Of a stretch of DNA of 11,807 nt, positions 1 to 7,953 are shown one piece after another. Numbering within the stretch: position 1 is the stretch's first letter; every line of letters begins with the position of its first letter. The position numbers were made by a program, and so were the translations under genes. The notes under the pieces were generated by a model. That model searched no databases. It saw only the letters and a program-made list of their open reading frames with translations, and had not been told where the DNA came from. The DNA comes from Actinobacteria bacterium 13_2_20CM_68_14. Lineage in GTDB: Bacteria; Actinomycetota; Thermoleophilia; Gaiellales; Gaiellaceae. The stretch lies in contig MNDB01000024.1 of NCBI GenBank assembly GCA_001914705.1, positions 1-11,807 on the forward strand. The letters run 5' to 3'.

Positions 1-904
1 CGAAGTCCTGCAGGCAGCGGTGGAAGTTGACCGGATCGTTGCGGTGCCCCCAGAGCATGTCGGTCTCGACGAGATTGACGAAGATCAAGCCGGCGTCCAG
101 CTCTTGGAGCAGCGCCTCGGTCTGCTTGATTCCTTCGACGTTCGACTTCGTGGGACGAGACTCGTCGATGTCCTGGCCCGCGAAGATGTCCGAGATCTTC
201 CCGACCCCGTGCACCTTGTTACCGGCTTCGCGGACGAGGGTCAGGTAGTTGGGACGCTTCGGCTCGAGCGAGAAATCGTGCCGGTTCGAAGTGCGCTCGT
301 AGTTGCCCGGCTCGCCGGTGAACGGCCTCGCGATCACGCGTCCGACCGCGTGCTTGCCGGTGAGGATCTCACGCGCCGCCCGGCTTCCCTCGTACAGTTC
401 CTCGAGCGGGATCGTGTCCTCGTGCGCGGCGATCTGGAAGACCGAATCCGCCGACGTGTAGACGATCCACTTGCCGGTGCGCTGATGCTCCTCGCCCAGC
501 TCCTGGATGATCTCCGTTCCGGACGCCGCCTTGTTCCCCAGCACCCCGCGCCCAGTCCGGTGCATGAACGGATCGATGACGTCATGGGGAAACCCATGCG
601 GGTAGGTCGGCATGGGCTGCGGCGTGACGACGCCCATCATCTCCCAGTGGCCGGTGGTGGTGTCCTTGCCCCGCGAGCGCTCGACGAGCCGGCCGGCAAC
701 CGCCGGAGCGCCCGGCTGCGGCGGACAACCCTCTAGAGGCTCGACGTTGCCAAGACCCAGCGCCTCGAGATTGGGCAGGTCCAATCCGCCCACGGCCTTG
801 GCCACGTTTCCGAGCGTGTCCGAGCCCTCATCTCCATAGTCGCTCGCATCGGGCAGGGCTCCTGCGCCGACGGCGTCGAGCACGATCACGCAGGCGCGCG
901 ACAC
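1..904 (-). CDS. deoB: Phosphopentomutase DeoB (3' end outside window)
   Basis: Phosphopentomutase interconverts (deoxy)ribose 1-phosphate and 5-phosphate in the cytosol, linking nucleoside salvage to the pentose phosphate pathway. The 301 visible residues start with a typical alkaline-phosphatase-superfamily DeoB N terminus: IVLDAVGAGALPDA (about 7-20), whose Asp10 should bind metal. KDTTTGHWEMMG follows (80-91); by homology with Bacillus DeoB, Thr84 is the phosphorylated catalytic threonine. NLVETDMLWGHRND lies at 277-290 and contributes further metal-site residues. The last roughly 90-100 residues, with the remaining metal ligands, lie left of the window. The start is GTG at 904-902: translation from there matches the family's N terminus, and no upstream in-frame start is needed. 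There is no Shine-Dalgarno sequence. A TAGAAT hexamer ends 6 nt before the GTG, so the mRNA may be leaderless. The gene diverges from the small gene at 925 with a 20-bp gap. Confidence 0.96.
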   Translation of the reverse strand, partial: MSRACVIVLDAVGAGALPDASDYGDEGSDTLGNVAKAVGGLDLPNLEALGLGNVEPLEGCPPQPGAPAVAGRLVERSRGKDTTTGHWEMMGVVTPQPMPTYPHGFPHDVIDPFMHRTGRGVLGNKAASGTEIIQELGEEHQRTGKWIVYTSADSVFQIAAHEDTIPLEELYEGSRAAREILTGKHAVGRVIARPFTGEPGNYERTSNRHDFSLEPKRPNYLTLVREAGNKVHGVGKISDIFAGQDIDESRPTKSNVEGIKQTEALLQELDAGLIFVNLVETDMLWGHRNDPVNFHRCLQDF

Positions 905-909
905 GCGGC

Positions 910-916
910 TATTCTA
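910..916. promoter_or_regulatory. Overlapping divergent -10 elements between deoB and the small membrane gene
   Basis: The only AT-rich patch in the 20-bp divergent gap reads TATTCTA on the plus strand. Minus-strand TAGAAT (916-911) fits a -10 element and ends 6 nt before the deoB GTG, which would place the transcription start at or next to that codon. Plus-strand TATTCT (910-915) also fits a -10 element and ends 9 nt before the small gene's ATG at 925. No convincing -35 is visible on either side. Divergent bacterial promoters that share a symmetric -10 are known. Assigning one here is inference from position and sequence only. Confidence 0.5.
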
Positions 917-924
917 GGTCGGTC

Positions 925-1056
925 ATGGCAACTGCCCTGGGACTGATCGGCCTGGTGGTGTTCATCGTCTGCGTGATCGCACTCGCAGCCGGGATCACGT
1001 GGCTGGTCGTCAAGATCAGCCCGAAGAAAAAGAACGCCGAGCCGCGCAGTTCGTAA
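925..1056 (+). CDS. Small single-pass membrane protein, 43 aa, unknown function
   Basis: ATG at 925 to TAA at 1054-1056 encodes 43 residues. Residues 4-30 form one long hydrophobic helix (ALGLIGLVVFIVCVIALAAG followed by ITWLVVK), then a basic tail (KISPKKKNAEPRSS). The positive-inside rule suggests the C terminus is cytoplasmic. It is the only plus-strand gene in the window and diverges from deoB. An AGG (916-918) sits 6 nt before the ATG as a weak ribosome-binding site, and a hairpin followed by TTTT lies 53 bp after the stop. Clean hydrophobic composition, position in an otherwise empty gap and flanking signals all favour a real gene. I do not recognise a named family. It might be a small regulator or stabiliser of a membrane complex, but nothing in the sequence tells which. 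Confidence 0.72.
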   Translation: MATALGLIGLVVFIVCVIALAAGITWLVVKISPKKKNAEPRSS

Positions 1057-1109
1057 CGCCGCTCCGTTCCCGTCCTCCCGGCAAACGTCACGAAATCGGC
1101 TCACCTGAG

Positions 1110-1129
1110 GCACCCACGGGTGCGCTTTT
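1110..1129 (+). terminator. Candidate intrinsic terminator of the small membrane gene
   Basis: GCACC (1110-1114) pairs with GGTGC (1119-1123) around a CACG loop. After two bases a run of four T follows (1126-1129). The site is 53 bp downstream of the small gene's stop and reads correctly on the plus strand. The stem is short (5-6 bp), so strength is uncertain. Confidence 0.45.
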
Positions 1130-1149
1130 CGGCGATATCGTCGTTTTCG

Positions 1150-1174
1150 TGGGTGGGGGGCGGCGCCCCACCCA
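1150..1174 (-). terminator. Candidate hairpin terminator downstream of ald
   Basis: A perfect 9-bp inverted repeat: TGGGTGGGG (1150-1158) and CCCCACCCA (1166-1174) around a 7-base loop. It lies 26 bp past the ald stop in the convergent gap between ald and the small plus-strand gene, so it could act on either transcript. Neither side carries a good T tract, as is common in high-GC genomes. The GC-rich stem is the only support. Confidence 0.45.
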
Positions 1175-1200
1175 ATTAAGGGCGGGGGTGCGGGTACTGG

Positions 1201-2325
1201 TCAAACGGGAGCCAGTGGTAGGACGTCGTCGAGCGGCGAGTAGTCGAGGCCGTGGGCCTCGGCGACCGCCCCGTAGGTGATCTTTCCCTCGAGGACGTTG
1301 ACGCCACGGGCCAGCGCGGGGTCGCGGGCGACGGCTTCGCGGAGGCCGTGGTCGGCGATCGCCTCTGCGTAGGGCAGGGTCACGTTCGTCAGCGCCTTGG
1401 TCGAGGTGATCGGCACGGCGCCGGGCATGTTCGCGACGCAGTAGTGCGTCACGCCTTCGACGACGTACACCGGATCGCTGTGGGTCGTCGGCCGCGACGT
1501 CTCCGCGCAGCCGCCCTGGTCGATCGCGACGTCGCAGAGCACGCTGCCGTCCTTCATCTCGGCGACCATCGCGCGGGTGATCAGCTTCGGCGCGACCGCG
1601 CCGGGGATCAGCACGGCGCCGATGACGACGTCGGCCTCCGCGACCGACTCCTCGATCTGCAGGCTCGACGACATCAGCAGGCTGACGCGGCCGGAGAGGA
1701 TTTCCTCGAGGTGCCGCATCCGGTCGACCGAGCGCTCGAGGATGGTCACGTTGGCGCCGAGGCCGAGGGCGATCACCGCGGCGTTGTATCCGACCATGCC
1801 TCCGCCGATGACGACGACCTTGCCCGGCGCGACTCCGGCCACGCCGCCGAGCAAAAGTCCCCGCCCGCCGAGCGGCTTCTCGAGGAAGTACGCGCCGGCC
1901 TGAGCCGCGAGGCGGCCGGCGATCTCGCTCATCGGGGCGAGCAGCGGCAACGCCCTGTCGTCGGTCTCGACCGTTTCGTACGCGACGGCCGTGATCCCGC
2001 TTTCGACGAGTGCCCGCGTCAGCGGCTCGTCGGCAGCGATGTGGAGGTAGGTGAAGAGCACGAGGCCCTCTCGCAGGCGGCGGTACTCCTGCTCGACGGG
2101 CTCCTTCACCTTGAGCAGCAGCTCGCTCGCCTCCCAGACCTCGTCCACCGTCACGACCCGGGCGCCCACTGCTTGGTAGGCGTCGTCGGAGAACGAGCTC
2201 CCCTCCCCCGCGCCGTTCTCGACGAGCACCGCATGGCCGCGCTGGCCGAGCTCGCGAGCCCCGGCCGGCGTCAGCGCGACGCGGTACTCGTCCGACTTGA
2301 TTTCCCTGGCCACGCCGATTTTCAT
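1201..2325 (-). CDS. ald: Alanine dehydrogenase
   Basis: NAD-dependent L-alanine dehydrogenase, which reversibly deaminates L-alanine to pyruvate and ammonia. The product is 374 aa, close to the family's usual 370 or so. The N terminus MKIGVAREIK is typical. Expected substrate and catalytic residues, placed by homology with the M. tuberculosis enzyme, are Arg15, Lys74 (KVKEP), His95 (TYLHIA) and Asp269 (AIDQGG). The NAD-binding glycine loop is VVIGGGMVGYNAA (171-183). The ATG at 2325-2323 was chosen because it gives the canonical N terminus; the frame stays open far upstream, but that extension is antisense to other genes and not protein-like. It starts 11 bp after the NUDIX stop, with AGGG about 9 nt before the ATG, so it is translated from the peptidase-DUF3866-NUDIX operon as the last gene. 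Confidence 0.97.
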   Translation of the reverse strand: MKIGVAREIKSDEYRVALTPAGARELGQRGHAVLVENGAGEGSSFSDDAYQAVGARVVTVDEVWEASELLLKVKEPVEQEYRRLREGLVLFTYLHIAADEPLTRALVESGITAVAYETVETDDRALPLLAPMSEIAGRLAAQAGAYFLEKPLGGRGLLLGGVAGVAPGKVVVIGGGMVGYNAAVIALGLGANVTILERSVDRMRHLEEILSGRVSLLMSSSLQIEESVAEADVVIGAVLIPGAVAPKLITRAMVAEMKDGSVLCDVAIDQGGCAETSRPTTHSDPVYVVEGVTHYCVANMPGAVPITSTKALTNVTLPYAEAIADHGLREAVARDPALARGVNVLEGKITYGAVAEAHGLDYSPLDDVLPLAPV

Positions 2326-2336
2326 GCCGGCGAACC

Positions 2337-2834
2337 CTACCTCTCGCGCAGGTAGAGAAGCAGCCCCGCAAGCGTCTTGGCGTCTTCGATCTGCGGGAGC
2401 AAGGAGCCGAGCTCCGCGACGGGCACGCGGACGAGCTCGATCTCTTCGTCCTCCTGCGGCGCGCGCTGCGTCTCCTCGACTCCCTCGGCGATGTAGACGC
2501 GGACCAGCTCGTCGCAGAAACCTGGGGTCGAGAAGAAGGTCGCCGCCAGTCGCCACTGGCCGCCGCCCAGCCCCGCCTCCTCCACGAGCTCCCGCTTCGC
2601 TGTCGCGAGCGGGTCTTCGCCCGGCTCGCGCGTTCCGGCCGGGAGCTCCAGCAAGTGCTCGCGCGCCGGCTCGCGAAGCTGTCGGACGAGCGTCACTTGC
2701 CGCTCGCGGTCGACGGCGACGATTGCGACCGCGCCGGGATGGCGGACGATCTCCCGCTCGTGGTCGCCCCAGCGCTCGACGTCGACGCTGATCCGCCTCC
2801 CCTCGAAGACCCGCCGCGACTCGTCCGGCTTCAT
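2337..2834 (-). CDS. NUDIX hydrolase, ADP-ribose pyrophosphatase type
   Basis: A 165-aa NUDIX hydrolase. The NUDIX box is complete at residues 67-89: Gly67, Glu73, then RELVEEAGL (81-89), matching GX5EX7REUXEEXGU, so Mg-dependent cleavage of a nucleoside diphosphate linked to another moiety is expected. The FFSTPGFCDE stretch (100-109), about 15 residues after the box, is typical of ADP-ribose pyrophosphatases, which split ADP-ribose to AMP and ribose 5-phosphate. The neighbourhood agrees: M. tuberculosis has an ADPRase-type NUDIX gene (Rv1700) next to pyrG. The frame is open upstream to 2924, but the ATG at 2834-2832 gives the compact family N terminus and lies 32 bp after the DUF3866 stop. 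Its ribosome-binding site is weak; the nearest GGAGG is over 20 nt upstream. Exact substrate is inferred. Confidence 0.92.
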   Translation of the reverse strand: MKPDESRRVFEGRRISVDVERWGDHEREIVRHPGAVAIVAVDRERQVTLVRQLREPAREHLLELPAGTREPGEDPLATAKRELVEEAGLGGGQWRLAATFFSTPGFCDELVRVYIAEGVEETQRAPQEDEEIELVRVPVAELGSLLPQIEDAKTLAGLLLYLRER

Positions 2835-2866
2835 GCCGCCAATCGTTTCGACCGGACCTCCACCAC

Positions 2867-3850
2867 TCACCCGACCAGGGTCCGCGCGACCTTGCCGGCG
2901 GCGAACGCCGAGGCGAAGAACCACGGATCGTCATCCGGGCCGCGGCCCATGTGCTCGAGCGGGAGGCCCTCGCACGCCTCGCGCCATTCCGCGACATCGA
3001 CCTCGCGCCGGCCGACGAGCCAATCGGGAGCGTCGAGACCTGTAGGCCAGGCCATTGCGACCTCGCCGAGACAGAGCTCGGCGACGGCGCGTGTGTGGTG
3101 CGAAACGCCCCGGTGGCGCTGCCGCTCGTCTCCGCTCGAGACGCGGACGGCGAGCACCGCGGCGCCGCCGAGCGCCGCGGCCGCGTTCGCGGCGTCCGCG
3201 GCCGCGAGGCCGCCGTGACCAAGCCTCGAGGCCGTGCCGACGATGCCCGGGCCGATTGCACAGACGACCGCTCCGAACCCGCCGGCGGCCGCCCACGCGA
3301 AGGCCGAGGCGGCCGTCACGCACTCGACGTCCCCGCCGAAGCACGCTCCGGCCGACACGGTCGTGGCGATCAAAGCGTGTGCCTGCAGCGCCCGCAGCGT
3401 GTCCGACAGTCGCAGTGGGAGCGCGCCACCCGCGACCTGGACGTACGCGACCCGAGTGCCCGCGAGCGCTGCGCAGACGGGCGCGACCTGGCTGTGCAAC
3501 GAGCAGCAGACGACCGGCAGGCCGCCGAGCACGTCTGCCACCGGCCCGTCTTCCTCGGCGTGGCGAACGGCGTGCTGGACTGGCGTATAGGGGAGCTTCA
3601 TGACGTGTGCGCCGCGCGGCGCGGCCAGGTCGAGGCCGCGGGTCAGATTGACGTGGAGGACGTCGAAGCCGCCCGAGCCGAGGCCGAGCTCGCGTCCCTG
3701 GACGTTGACGACGACTTCGTCGCCGAGCGCGACGGCGCCCGTCAGCGCCGGGAAGGCGACGCACGCCTCGCCGTCGACCTCGCAGCGCACCAGACCCTCG
3801 TGCTCCTTCGCGATCGCCGTCACCGTGCCGCGGCGGAGGCTAAGTGCCAT
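2867..3850 (-). CDS. DUF3866 family protein
   Basis: A 327-aa protein of the uncharacterised DUF3866 family, recognised from its overall pattern: an N-terminal beta-rich region with VRCEVDG and GDEVVVNV (21-50), LGLGSGGFDVLHVN (55-68), MKLPYTPVQHAV (84-95), CCSLHSQVAPV (115-125), a glycine-rich centre with GPGIVGTASRLGHGG (200-214), and RHRGVSHHT (245-253) near the end. There is no signal peptide or clear membrane helix. The two His-rich patches and the Gly-rich loop look like a possible active or ligand site, but no reaction is known to me. The ATG at 3850-3848 is preceded by GGAGGT with an 8-nt spacer, which fixes the start, and it overlaps the end of the peptidase gene by 11 bp, so the two are translationally coupled. 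Confidence 0.9.
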   Translation of the reverse strand: MALSLRRGTVTAIAKEHEGLVRCEVDGEACVAFPALTGAVALGDEVVVNVQGRELGLGSGGFDVLHVNLTRGLDLAAPRGAHVMKLPYTPVQHAVRHAEEDGPVADVLGGLPVVCCSLHSQVAPVCAALAGTRVAYVQVAGGALPLRLSDTLRALQAHALIATTVSAGACFGGDVECVTAASAFAWAAAGGFGAVVCAIGPGIVGTASRLGHGGLAAADAANAAAALGGAAVLAVRVSSGDERQRHRGVSHHTRAVAELCLGEVAMAWPTGLDAPDWLVGRREVDVAEWREACEGLPLEHMGRGPDDDPWFFASAFAAGKVARTLVG

Positions 3851-4964
3851 CGCGCGCGACCTCCACGAGCGCGAGCGTGACGTCAACCATCCGCTCGAGG
3901 TCCGCGACCGCGATCCGCTCGTCGGGCGTGTGGATGTCCGTCATCCCGTTCGCGAGGTTGAGGCACTGCAGGCCGCGCTCATTGAAGACGTTCGCATCGG
4001 CGCCGCCGCCGCTGAGCCCGTAGGTCGGCTGAAAGCCCGTCCGCTCCAGCGCGGCCGCGGCGAGACGCACCGCCTCATCGTCTCGCTTGAAGCGATAGCC
4101 TCGGGCGCTCGGATCGACCGCGGTCTCGACGTCGCAGTCACTGACCTGGGCCGCGAACGTGATCGTCTCCAGCATCTCCTGGACCAACTCGCCGAGCTTG
4201 CGCTCGTCGTGGCAGCGGGCCTCGGCGGCGAACGAGCAGCGCTCGGGGACGATGTTCCGTGCCGTACCGCCGTGAATCTCGCCGACGTTCGCGGTCGTCT
4301 CCTCGTCTAGGCGGCCGAGCCGGAGATCGGCGATCGCACGCGCAGCAGCGGCGATGGCGGACCGCCCTTCCTCCGGGTACATGCCCGAATGCGCGGCCCG
4401 CCCGCGGAACGACGCGTCGAGCTTGACCTGGTAGGGCGCGCCGAGAATCACCTCGCCGATCGGGCCCGCGTGGTCGTAGACGTACCCGAGCCTCGCGTGC
4501 AGGCGCTCATGGTCGAAGGCCTCCGCGCCGCGTAGGCCGACCTCCTCCTTGGGCGTGAAGAGAAGTTCGATGCCGCCGTGAGGGCGGTTCTCGGCGACGA
4601 TCCGGCGCGTCGCCTCGAGCATCGCCGCGACGGCGGCCTTGTTGTCGGCCCCGAGGATCGTGCCGCCCCCGTTCCGGACGACCCCGTCCTCGACCACCGG
4701 CTCGATCGGCCCCTCCGGCGGCACGGTGTCGAGGTGGGCGCAGAAAAAGAGCGGCGCGCCCTCGCCGTTCGGCGCGATCCGGCAGAGCAGGTTGCCGATC
4801 GTCGAGTCGATCCTGCCGCCCGCGTCGTCCTCGTCGACCGGCAGCGCAAGCGCCCGGAGATACTCGATCACCTGGTCGGCGACAACACGTTCCTCCCCAG
4901 AGGGGCTCGGCACGCGTACGAGCTCGAGAAAGAGCTCGGCGACCTCTGGCAGCCCGTTCCCCAC
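3840..4964 (-). CDS. M20 family zinc peptidase, PepT-like
   Basis: A 374-aa cytosolic metallopeptidase of the M20 family, closest in pattern to the peptidase T-like (PepT2) group, expected to release amino acids from short peptides. The di-zinc site is intact: His77 and Asp79 in FCAHLDTVPP, bridging Asp107 in ILGADNKAAVA, catalytic Glu140 with Glu141 in TPKEEVGLRGA, Asp164 in YVYDHAG, and His345 in TDIHTPDERI. The dimerisation or lid domain falls about 175-285 (RGRAAHSGMYPEEGRSA). The start is GTG at 4964-4962. It has no Shine-Dalgarno, but TAAGAT ends exactly 6 nt upstream, so the transcript may be leaderless. It heads the peptidase-DUF3866-NUDIX-ald operon. Exact specificity (tripeptides or other acylated substrates) cannot be read from sequence. 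Confidence 0.93.
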   Translation of the reverse strand: MGNGLPEVAELFLELVRVPSPSGEERVVADQVIEYLRALALPVDEDDAGGRIDSTIGNLLCRIAPNGEGAPLFFCAHLDTVPPEGPIEPVVEDGVVRNGGGTILGADNKAAVAAMLEATRRIVAENRPHGGIELLFTPKEEVGLRGAEAFDHERLHARLGYVYDHAGPIGEVILGAPYQVKLDASFRGRAAHSGMYPEEGRSAIAAAARAIADLRLGRLDEETTANVGEIHGGTARNIVPERCSFAAEARCHDERKLGELVQEMLETITFAAQVSDCDVETAVDPSARGYRFKRDDEAVRLAAAALERTGFQPTYGLSGGGADANVFNERGLQCLNLANGMTDIHTPDERIAVADLERMVDVTLALVEVARDGT

Positions 4965-4970
4965 GGGCCG

Positions 4971-4976
4971 ATCTTA
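4971..4976 (-). promoter_or_regulatory. -10 element of the peptidase operon (putative leaderless promoter)
   Basis: Minus-strand TAAGAT matches the bacterial -10 pattern TANNNT and ends 6 nt before the peptidase GTG, the same spacing as TAGAAT before deoB. That puts the transcription start on or beside the start codon, and no ribosome-binding site is present. No convincing -35 was found; an inverted repeat occupies that area. Confidence 0.5.
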
Positions 4977-4979
4977 GAG

Positions 4980-5006
4980 TCCCGGTACCGGAGGGACCCA
5001 CCGGGA
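4980..5006. repeat. Inverted repeat next to the peptidase promoter, possible operator
   Basis: Perfect 7-bp arms TCCCGGT (4980-4986) and ACCGGGA (5000-5006) are separated by 13 bp. Arm centres are 20 bp apart, about two helical turns. The repeat starts 3 bp upstream of the TAAGAT -10 and covers the -35 region. That placement suits a dimeric activator or repressor site. It would also fold into an RNA hairpin only if transcribed from pyrG. GC-rich sequence produces chance repeats, so the assignment is tentative. Confidence 0.35.
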
Positions 5007-5037
5007 TTGGGCTCGCAAGCCGAGTTTAGACCGACGG

Positions 5038-5052
5038 CCGGGCCAAGCCCGG
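5038..5052 (-). terminator. Second hairpin downstream of pyrG
   Basis: CCGGGC (5038-5043) and GCCCGG (5047-5052) form a 6-bp stem with a 3-base loop, 46 bp past the pyrG stop. There is no T tract. It may help end or stabilise the pyrG mRNA. Confidence 0.3.
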
Positions 5053-5079
5053 ACGTCCTCCAGGTCGGGACCGCAAGCG

Positions 5080-5097
5080 ACGCCTCGGCAGAGGCGT
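5080..5097 (-). terminator. Hairpin directly after the pyrG stop
   Basis: ACGCCTC (5080-5086) and GAGGCGT (5091-5097) form a perfect 7-bp stem with a 4-base loop, starting 1 bp after the pyrG stop codon (5101-5099). The sequence beyond it on the minus strand has no long T run. It is placed as expected for a terminator or 3' stabiliser of the recN-pyrG operon. Confidence 0.4.
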
Positions 5098-5098
5098 G

Positions 5099-6741
<1,643 letters not shown>

Positions 6742-6745
<4 letters not shown>

Positions 6746-7953
6746 GGTTGCCTCCCGAGCGCATCGATCTCGCGGAGCACAGGCGTGCGCTCGATCGATT
6801 CGCCCAGCGAGCGGGTTTCTCCGAGGAGGGTGAGGCCGGCGAGAGCGCCGATCGCCGCCCAGCGGCCTCTTTCCGTGAGCTTGCTCACGGAACTCAAGGC
6901 TAGCATCGCGCCCAGCGCGTTCGCCCCGGAGTCTCCAAGCATCGCCATCTCCCGGAGATCGTAAGGCGCGAGGATGACGGCGGTCCCGGCCGGTGCGCCG
7001 GCGAAGGGCGCCGCGAGCAGGTAGGCCTTGAGCGCGCGCCCCGGCCGCGTGTCGAGCTGGTTGAGGAAGTTCGCCGCCAGCCCGACGAGCAGCGCGCCCG
7101 AGAGCTTCCGTGAGGCCGCGAGGCCGACGAGTGGAATGCCGACCAACTTGAGCACGCCGGTCGTGCGGCGGCTGCCGAGGTGCGCGCGAAAGCCCCGCTC
7201 ATCCCCGCTCCAGAGATCGTCGGCGAGCCCGATTGCCGCTATGGCCGCTACCGCAGGATCGCGCCGCAGTCCGACGAGCCAACCCAGGAGCGGCAACCGC
7301 AGGCCGCGGTGGTTGATCGCCGTCGGGCCGCAGGCGAGCAACGCGTCCAGCAACTGCCGGCCGCGGTGTGCGAAGCCGGCGGCGTCACGACCCGTTGCGC
7401 GGTGCCGGACCGGCAGCTCCAGCTCGGAGACCCGCAGCCGCGCACGAACCGCGTCGATGGTCATCCGCACCTCGCAGCCGAAGCCGGCGGCGAGCGGGAA
7501 GCAGGTCTCGCGCGCCGCCTGCGAGAGCGCTCGCTGGCCGGAAAGCGGCTCGCTCGGCGAGAAGCCGGAGAGGGCCCGAACGAGCATCCGCCCCGCGCGC
7601 TTGGCGATCCCGAAGCCGCCGCCCTGGCGATCGGCGAAGGCCGCGATCGCGAGGTCGCATTCGGCACCCGCAAGCTTCGCCAGGTCGCCCTCGAGATCGG
7701 CGTCGACGAGGAGGAGCCGGCCAGCAGGGGCCGCGCGTTCCGCCACGGTGAGTGCTTGTCCCTTGCCGCGAGCCGGCAGGCGGAGCACCCGCGCGCCGGC
7801 ACGCTCCGCCGTTTCGGCCGTCCCGTCGCGAGAGCCGTCGTCGGCGACGATCACCTCGGCGCCGGGGAACGCGGTGCGTAACGACTCGACGGTCCGGGCG
7901 ATGCCCGACTCCTCGTCGCGTGCGGCGACGAGGACCGCTGCGATCTCAGCCAC
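6742..7953 (-). CDS. Fusion: GT-A glycosyltransferase plus reduced MraY/WecA-like membrane domain
   Basis: A 403-aa two-part protein. Residues 1 to about 200 are a GT-A nucleotide-sugar transferase: IAAVLVAARDE at the start, VIVADDGSRDGT (34-45), a DAD metal motif (84-86), EPLSGQRAL (135-143) and GFGCEVRMTID (157-167). The pattern resembles family 2 and GpgS-like enzymes. From about 205 it is hydrophobic with roughly six membrane segments and carries polyprenyl-phosphate sugar-phosphate transferase motifs in order: GLADDLWSG (242-250), NFLNQLD (295-301) and MLGDSGANALG (338-348). This half is shorter than free-standing MraY or WecA (about 320-360 aa) and lacks a recognisable His-rich loop. 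The GTG start (7953-7951) overlaps the steB-like stop by 8 bp. The TAG stop overlaps the pyrG start. A lipid-linked sugar product for the envelope is inferred; acceptor and sugar are unknown. Confidence 0.85.
6743..6756 (-). promoter_or_regulatory. pyrG ribosome-binding site and non-canonical GTA start
   Basis: Minus-strand GGGAGG (6756-6751), a 5-nt spacer and GTA (6745-6743). The site has ideal Shine-Dalgarno strength and spacing, and the following codons give the conserved CTP synthase N terminus. The only fault is the third base of the start codon. The GTAG junction is the counterpart of the familiar GTGA/ATGA four-base overlap. Confidence 0.7.

Noticed and set aside
909..926. Five-codon minus-strand mini-ORF (ATG at 926-924 to TAG) just upstream of deoB, possible leader peptide
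   Set aside because: It would lie upstream of the predicted deoB transcription start and has no ribosome-binding site; most likely chance.
1088..2371. 427-aa minus-strand frame overlapping ald
   Set aside because: Almost entirely Arg/Gly/Ala; a frame-shifted shadow of ald.
2326..3261. Long open upstream extension of the ald frame (would give a 686-aa protein)
   Set aside because: The extension is Arg/Ser/Ala-rich, runs across the NUDIX and DUF3866 genes in another frame, and the canonical ald N terminus begins at 2325.
4965..5098. tRNA or known riboswitch in the pyrG-peptidase gap
   Set aside because: Hairpins are present but there is no cloverleaf, no T-loop consensus and no riboswitch core that I can recognise on either strand.
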